DNA of 7,541 nucleotides from Candidatus Moranbacteria bacterium CG_4_9_14_3_um_filter_42_9 (GTDB taxonomy: Bacteria; Patescibacteriota; Minisyncoccia; Moranbacterales; UBA2206): contig PFVN01000083.1 of assembly GCA_002790635.1 (NCBI GenBank), positions 1 to 7,541 of the forward strand. Direction: 5' to 3'. A program made the position numbers and the translations under genes. The notes under the pieces are model-generated. The model saw only the letters and a program-made list of their open reading frames with translations. It was not told the DNA's origin and made no database searches. This document shows positions 5,302 to 7,541 of this stretch, in pieces. The first letter of the stretch is position 1, and every line of letters starts with the position of its first letter.

Positions 5302-5857
5302 GAAATTTTATCAGCAGCCGACATTAAAAGTCGCCCAAGATTTATTGGGCTGTTTTTTAATTAGAAAGATCGGCCAAAAAATAATCCGCGGCAAGATAAC
5401 TGAAACGGAGGCCTACATCGGCGAAGACGATCTGGCTTCGCACGCTTCCAAGGGCCGGACGCCGCGGACAAAAATCATGTATGGAGAAGCCGGTCATGCC
5501 TATGTCTATATGGTCTATGGCATGTATCATTGTCTCAATGTCGTGACGGAAAAAAAGAATTTTCCGGCGGCGGTCCTAATCCGCGGGATAGAAATCGAAA
5601 ATAATCTCCCTCTTCTTGCCAAGGAGAGGGCTGGTGAGAGGTTGGACGGTCCGGGCAAGCTTTGCCGGTTCTTGAAAATAGACAGAAAGCTGAACGGGTG
5701 GGATTTGACCACAGGCGATAAATTATGGGTGGAAAAACCCGCCCAAAGGATTTCAAAAAAATCCATTGTGGCGGGCAGGCGGATCGGCGTCGATTACGCC
5801 CGGCATTGCAAATATTATCTGTGGAGATTTGCGCTTTCTCAAAAGTTTGGCGCATAA
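5267..5857 (+). CDS. mpg: 3-methyladenine DNA glycosylase (AAG/MPG family)
   Basis: A 196-residue base-excision repair enzyme that removes alkylated or deaminated purines by cleaving the N-glycosidic bond. Hallmarks in order: FYQQPTLKVAQDLLG (14-28), the active-site block ETEAYIGEDDLASH (46-59) with Glu48 equivalent to the general-base Glu125 of human AAG, Tyr50 (Tyr127) and His59 (His136), then GRTPRTKIM, HAYVYMVYGMYHCLN (77-91) with Asn91 matching Asn169, AVLIRG, DGPGKLC and GRRIGVDYA near the end. Length is normal for bacteria. ATG 5267 lies inside the glycosyltransferase gene (35-bp overlap) with only a weak AAAGG upstream, which suggests translational coupling. Residues 114-126 are encoded by a REP-like palindrome in frame, in a loop where the family varies. 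A relic of another copy of its 3' end lies at 7214-7261. The enzyme call is very secure. Confidence 0.95.
   Translation: MKRRSEKTIIGRKFYQQPTLKVAQDLLGCFLIRKIGQKIIRGKITETEAYIGEDDLASHASKGRTPRTKIMYGEAGHAYVYMVYGMYHCLNVVTEKKNFPAAVLIRGIEIENNLPLLAKERAGERLDGPGKLCRFLKIDRKLNGWDLTTGDKLWVEKPAQRISKKSIVAGRRIGVDYARHCKYYLWRFALSQKFGA
5606..5644 (+). repeat. REP-like palindrome embedded in frame in the glycosylase gene
   Basis: CCCTCTTCTT (5608-5617), loop GCC, AAGGAGAGGG (5621-5630) form a 10-bp hairpin with one G-U pair, followed by a CTGGTGAGAGGTTGG tail. This resembles the short extragenic palindromes built on CCCTCTCCTT...AAGGAGAGGG plus a GGTGAGGTT tail that are dispersed in many bacterial genomes (from memory, not searched). 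It encodes residues 114-126 of the DNA glycosylase. Confidence 0.6.
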
Positions 5858-5874
5858 TTAAATTTGGGTATAAA
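5847..5874 (+). promoter_or_regulatory. Possible internal promoter before the adenylate-forming enzyme gene
   Basis: TTGGCG (5847-5852), a 16-bp spacer and TATAAA (5869-5874) lie across the glycosylase stop codon. An alternative -10, TAAAAT, is at 5871-5876. ATG 5885 would be at or within a few bases of +1, so this transcript would also be near-leaderless. Confidence 0.4.
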
Positions 5875-5884
5875 ATATAAATAT

Positions 5885-7192
5885 ATGCCGGAAAAAATAT
5901 TAGACTTCGAAAAAGAAGATATGCAGAAAGTCCTGGCTTGGCAATGGCGGCAGGTCAGGGCGGCCTTAAAACGCGCGAGCCGGATTAAATTTTACAAAGA
6001 TCTTTTCCAAAAAGAAAAAATTAACATTGAAAAAATAAAGGACTTCAAAGGTCTGGAACTTATTCCAGTGACCACCGAAGAAGATCTGCGGGCCGATTCC
6101 TATTCATTCCTCGGCTATCCGATGAAAAAAATTTGGAGAATTTTTGCCACCAGCGGAACGACCGGAACGCCCAAAATAATTTTCCGCGAGCCGATTTCCC
6201 CGGAGAGGCCGGAAATTTTGAGCGTTTGGATAAATATTTTCAGGCGTTTTAGATTTTGGCCGGAAAAAGCCGCCATCATGAGGCCGGCTGGAGGATTGGC
6301 CGCATCGGGACCGGTAACAGCAAAAATAATGGAACTTTTAGAAATTCCCTGTATCACTTTGAGCCCCGAGTCAGAGGCGGAAAAAACCGCCGAAGTTCTG
6401 CTGGCCGTGAAACCTGATTTGCTTGTCGTTTCTCCCTCTTTTGCCGCGCTTATTGTGTACGAATTAAAGAAGAAAAAAATAAATCCCAGAAAGCTGGGGG
6501 TCAGAGCCGTGATTTCCACTGGCGAAGCTTTGCGCGCCAACGAAAGATTTTATCTGGAAAAAGAGCTAGGAGCGCGGGTGATTAATACCTACGGCGCTGC
6601 CGATCCAAGCGTTTGGATAGCTTCCGAATGCGAGAAAAAAGGAATGCATATTCTGCCTTATACTTCTTACGTGGAAACAGTCGATTCGTCCGGACGGAAA
6701 AGCGATGAGGGAGAACTTTTGGTTACGCCTTTCGCCAACCGGGCCATGCCTCTTCTCCGCTATCGTTTGGGCGATCGGGCCAAACTGGACGGTAGAAAAT
6801 GCGCTTGCGGACGAAAATTGCCGAGAATAACGGCGCTGGAACGTAGGGAAAAACCGACTGCGCTCAAAGTGGAAAGAAAAATTGTCAGACTTCCGCTCCG
6901 GAAAATACTGACGCAACTGGCGGATGAAGAACCGAAAATATCCTCGTTTTTCAATTTCCACACTGACAAAGTTTCCGGCCGGGCAAGACTTATTTTCGAA
7001 GCCGATTTCTACAGGCTGAAAAAATCAGCCAGAAAAAAAATAGAAGATAGCTTTAAGAAAAAATTTCTGTCTGTTCTTGAGAGCCGGGAAAAGGGAATGG
7101 GTAAGGCGATGCGCTTGGAAGTGAAGCTGGTGCCGATAGGAGAACTTCCCCGCCGCGCGGCCAAGCTGGTCAGCCAGCTCACCGAAACCTGA
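5885..7192 (+). CDS. PaaK-like adenylate-forming enzyme (phenylacetate-CoA ligase family)
   Basis: A 435-residue member of the ANL superfamily that should activate a carboxylic acid with ATP to an acyl-adenylate and perhaps pass it to CoA or another thiol. The P-loop TSGTTGTPK is at 89-97. The A5-type motif TYGAADPS (235-242) takes the place of YGxSE. LLRYRLGD (to Asp297) is the ribose-binding A7 motif. C306-A-C308-G-R is the cysteine pair typical of PaaK-like enzymes. The hinge after it reads ALERREKPTALKV instead of the usual GRxDD, and the C-terminus ends LPRRAAKLVSQL, with a Lys where the A10 catalytic Lys may sit. ATG 5885 is preferred over in-frame TTG 5864, because the -10 box lies between them and no Shine-Dalgarno supports TTG. 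It starts 27 bp after the glycosylase stop. No phenylacetate pathway genes are nearby, so the substrate is unknown. Confidence 0.85.
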   Translation: MPEKILDFEKEDMQKVLAWQWRQVRAALKRASRIKFYKDLFQKEKINIEKIKDFKGLELIPVTTEEDLRADSYSFLGYPMKKIWRIFATSGTTGTPKIIFREPISPERPEILSVWINIFRRFRFWPEKAAIMRPAGGLAASGPVTAKIMELLEIPCITLSPESEAEKTAEVLLAVKPDLLVVSPSFAALIVYELKKKKINPRKLGVRAVISTGEALRANERFYLEKELGARVINTYGAADPSVWIASECEKKGMHILPYTSYVETVDSSGRKSDEGELLVTPFANRAMPLLRYRLGDRAKLDGRKCACGRKLPRITALERREKPTALKVERKIVRLPLRKILTQLADEEPKISSFFNFHTDKVSGRARLIFEADFYRLKKSARKKIEDSFKKKFLSVLESREKGMGKAMRLEVKLVPIGELPRRAAKLVSQLTET

Positions 7193-7213
7193 CGATGATG
7201 ATGAGGCGCTAAT

Positions 7214-7261
7214 TCCGCCCGGCATTGCAAACATTATCTTTGGCGATTCCAAATTGCCTGA
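7214..7261 (+). pseudogene. Relic of a second AAG/MPG DNA glycosylase 3' end
   Basis: Bases 7216-7248 match 5797-5829, the 3' end of the intact glycosylase gene, at 30 of 33 positions. In frame it reads ARHCKHYLWRF, against ARHCKYYLWRF (residues 178-188), then QIA and a TGA stop at 7259-7261. Upstream the frame is closed by TGA at 7202-7204, and no other glycosylase sequence remains; the adenylate-forming enzyme gene ends 21 bp before. The likely reading is that an AAG-like gene once ended here and the rest was lost or replaced, or that the 3' end was duplicated when the neighbouring gene arrived. Confidence 0.75.
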
Positions 7262-7282
7262 CGGTCGATTTTAGCGTAAAAT
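7254..7282 (+). promoter_or_regulatory. Possible promoter of the AbrB-like gene
   Basis: TTGCCT (7254-7259), a 17-bp spacer and TAAAAT (7277-7282, five of six to consensus). Transcription would start near 7289, within the repeat block that follows. The -35 overlaps the end of the glycosylase relic. An alternative -10, TTTAAT at 7307-7312, sits 8 bp before the ATG, like the other start-proximal boxes here. Confidence 0.4.
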
Positions 7283-7318
7283 TTTAATACATACTTAAGT
7301 ACTTACTTTAATACATAC
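7283..7318. repeat. Operator-like direct repeats and palindromes upstream of the AbrB-like gene
   Basis: TTTAATACATAC occurs at 7283-7294 and again at 7307-7318, 24 bp apart. Between and overlapping them are the palindromes ACTTAAGT (7293-7300) and AAGTACTT (7297-7304). The block lies between the probable -10 box and the start codon, the usual place for a repressor to block its own gene. SpoVT-AbrB proteins bind AT-rich repeats as dimers, so autoregulation is a reasonable inference. Confidence 0.55.
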
Positions 7319-7320
7319 CT

Positions 7321-7494
7321 ATGAAACTAAAAGACAAAAACACCAGAAAAATCACGCGGATTGGCAAAACTAGTCTCGCAGTGACTATTCCTGTTGAAAT
7401 GGCGAAAGACCTCGGCTGGCGGGAGAAACAGCGAATCGTTATAAAAAGGATCAAAGGCGGATTGGCCATCAGGGATTTTAGGAATAAGAAATAA
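7321..7494 (+). CDS. SpoVT-AbrB (MazE-like) swapped-hairpin DNA-binding protein
   Basis: A 57-residue basic protein, a transition-state-type regulator or antitoxin-like DNA-binding subunit. It starts MKLKDKNTRKITRIGKTSLA, followed by VTIPVEMAKDLGW and then QRIVIKRIKGGLAIRDF. This is the SpoVT-AbrB pattern: a basic first strand with R/K-x-G, the TIP motif before a short helix ending in LGW, and a beta pair (VIKRI, GLAIRDF). Length is that of a single domain with almost no tail. Such proteins form dimers by interlocking hairpins and bind AT-rich operators; the repeats immediately upstream are a natural target. ATG 7321 has no Shine-Dalgarno. The next gene begins 4 bp after the stop, so the two form an operon. 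Absence of a long C-terminal tail argues against a classical MazE antitoxin. The fold call is firm; its regulon is unknown. Confidence 0.85.
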   Translation: MKLKDKNTRKITRIGKTSLAVTIPVEMAKDLGWREKQRIVIKRIKGGLAIRDFRNKK

Positions 7495-7498
7495 GATT

Positions 7499-7541
7499 AT
7501 GAAAAAGCAAGTTGTTGTCATTCACGGCGGTGATTCATTTG
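7499..7541 (+). CDS. Start of a probable small alpha/beta-hydrolase (RBBP9/YdeN-like), truncated by window edge
   Basis: Only 14 codons are visible, beginning MKKQVVVIHGGDSF. A first beta strand running into HGG followed by a small polar residue is the typical first strand and oxyanion loop of RBBP9/YdeN-like alpha/beta-hydrolases, which often start this way in small-genome bacteria (from memory). The catalytic Ser, Asp and His would lie beyond the window. It begins 4 bp after the AbrB-like stop codon with no good Shine-Dalgarno, so it is probably translationally coupled to, and regulated with, that gene. A nucleotide-binding Rossmann protein is a less likely alternative. Confidence 0.55.
   Translation, partial: MKKQVVVIHGGDSF

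Noticed and set aside
6115..6540. Minus-strand open frame of 141 codons inside the adenylate-forming gene
   Set aside because: It is fully antisense to well-conserved coding sequence including the P-loop; no start signals and no recognisable family.
7193..7206. Short GAT/ATG trinucleotide run after the adenylate-forming gene as a microsatellite
   Set aside because: It has only about four units, too short to suggest phase variation, and lies outside any promoter or coding start.

Overview
The window reads as an accessory-poor bacterial chromosome segment, probably from a Candidate Phyla Radiation (Patescibacteria, perhaps Parcubacteria) genome. This is an inference from gene content and style: small compact genes, all on the + strand, standard genetic code with TGA used as stop, a tRNA gene without an encoded CCA end, few Shine-Dalgarno sequences, -10 boxes almost touching start codons, and a small AbrB-type regulator followed by a short hydrolase. 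No single marker gene proves the lineage.

Layout. At 2-460 is the 3' part of a sigma-70 family (ECF-like) sigma factor. At 538-609 is tRNA-Glu(UUC) with a terminator. A GC-rich, palindromic segment of about 120 bp follows, flanked by an exact 21-bp duplication of the tRNA 3' end and closed by a second terminator. At 941-2377 is a PIN-PhoH ATPase with the window's only convincing ribosome binding site and a strong terminator. At 2509-3114 is a DedA/VTT membrane protein, again with a strong terminator. At 3220-4041 is an Est30-like serine hydrolase, apparently read from a leaderless mRNA. From 4144 a compact run holds a GT4 glycosyltransferase, an overlapping 3-methyladenine DNA glycosylase (AAG/MPG family), and a PaaK-like adenylate-forming enzyme. 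At 7214-7261 lies a relic of a second AAG 3' end. Then comes a 57-residue SpoVT-AbrB-fold regulator (7321-7494), preceded by operator-like repeats and followed 4 bp later by a truncated alpha/beta-hydrolase-like gene.

How the genes work together. No single pathway links them. The glycosyltransferase, DedA protein and serine hydrolase fit envelope or lipid metabolism. PIN-PhoH fits RNA metabolism, and the DNA glycosylase fits base-excision repair. The AbrB-like gene and the gene after it look like an autoregulated pair.

The most interesting signals are not whole genes. They are (1) a tRNA-end-flanked GC-rich element, (2) a REP-like palindrome sitting in frame inside the DNA glycosylase gene, (3) a relic copy of that glycosylase's 3' end on the far side of the adenylation gene, (4) recurrent -10 boxes 6-8 nt before start codons, implying leaderless transcripts, and (5) direct repeats and overlapping palindromes just before the AbrB-like gene. 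I saw no CRISPR array, transposase, integrase or complete new defence system.
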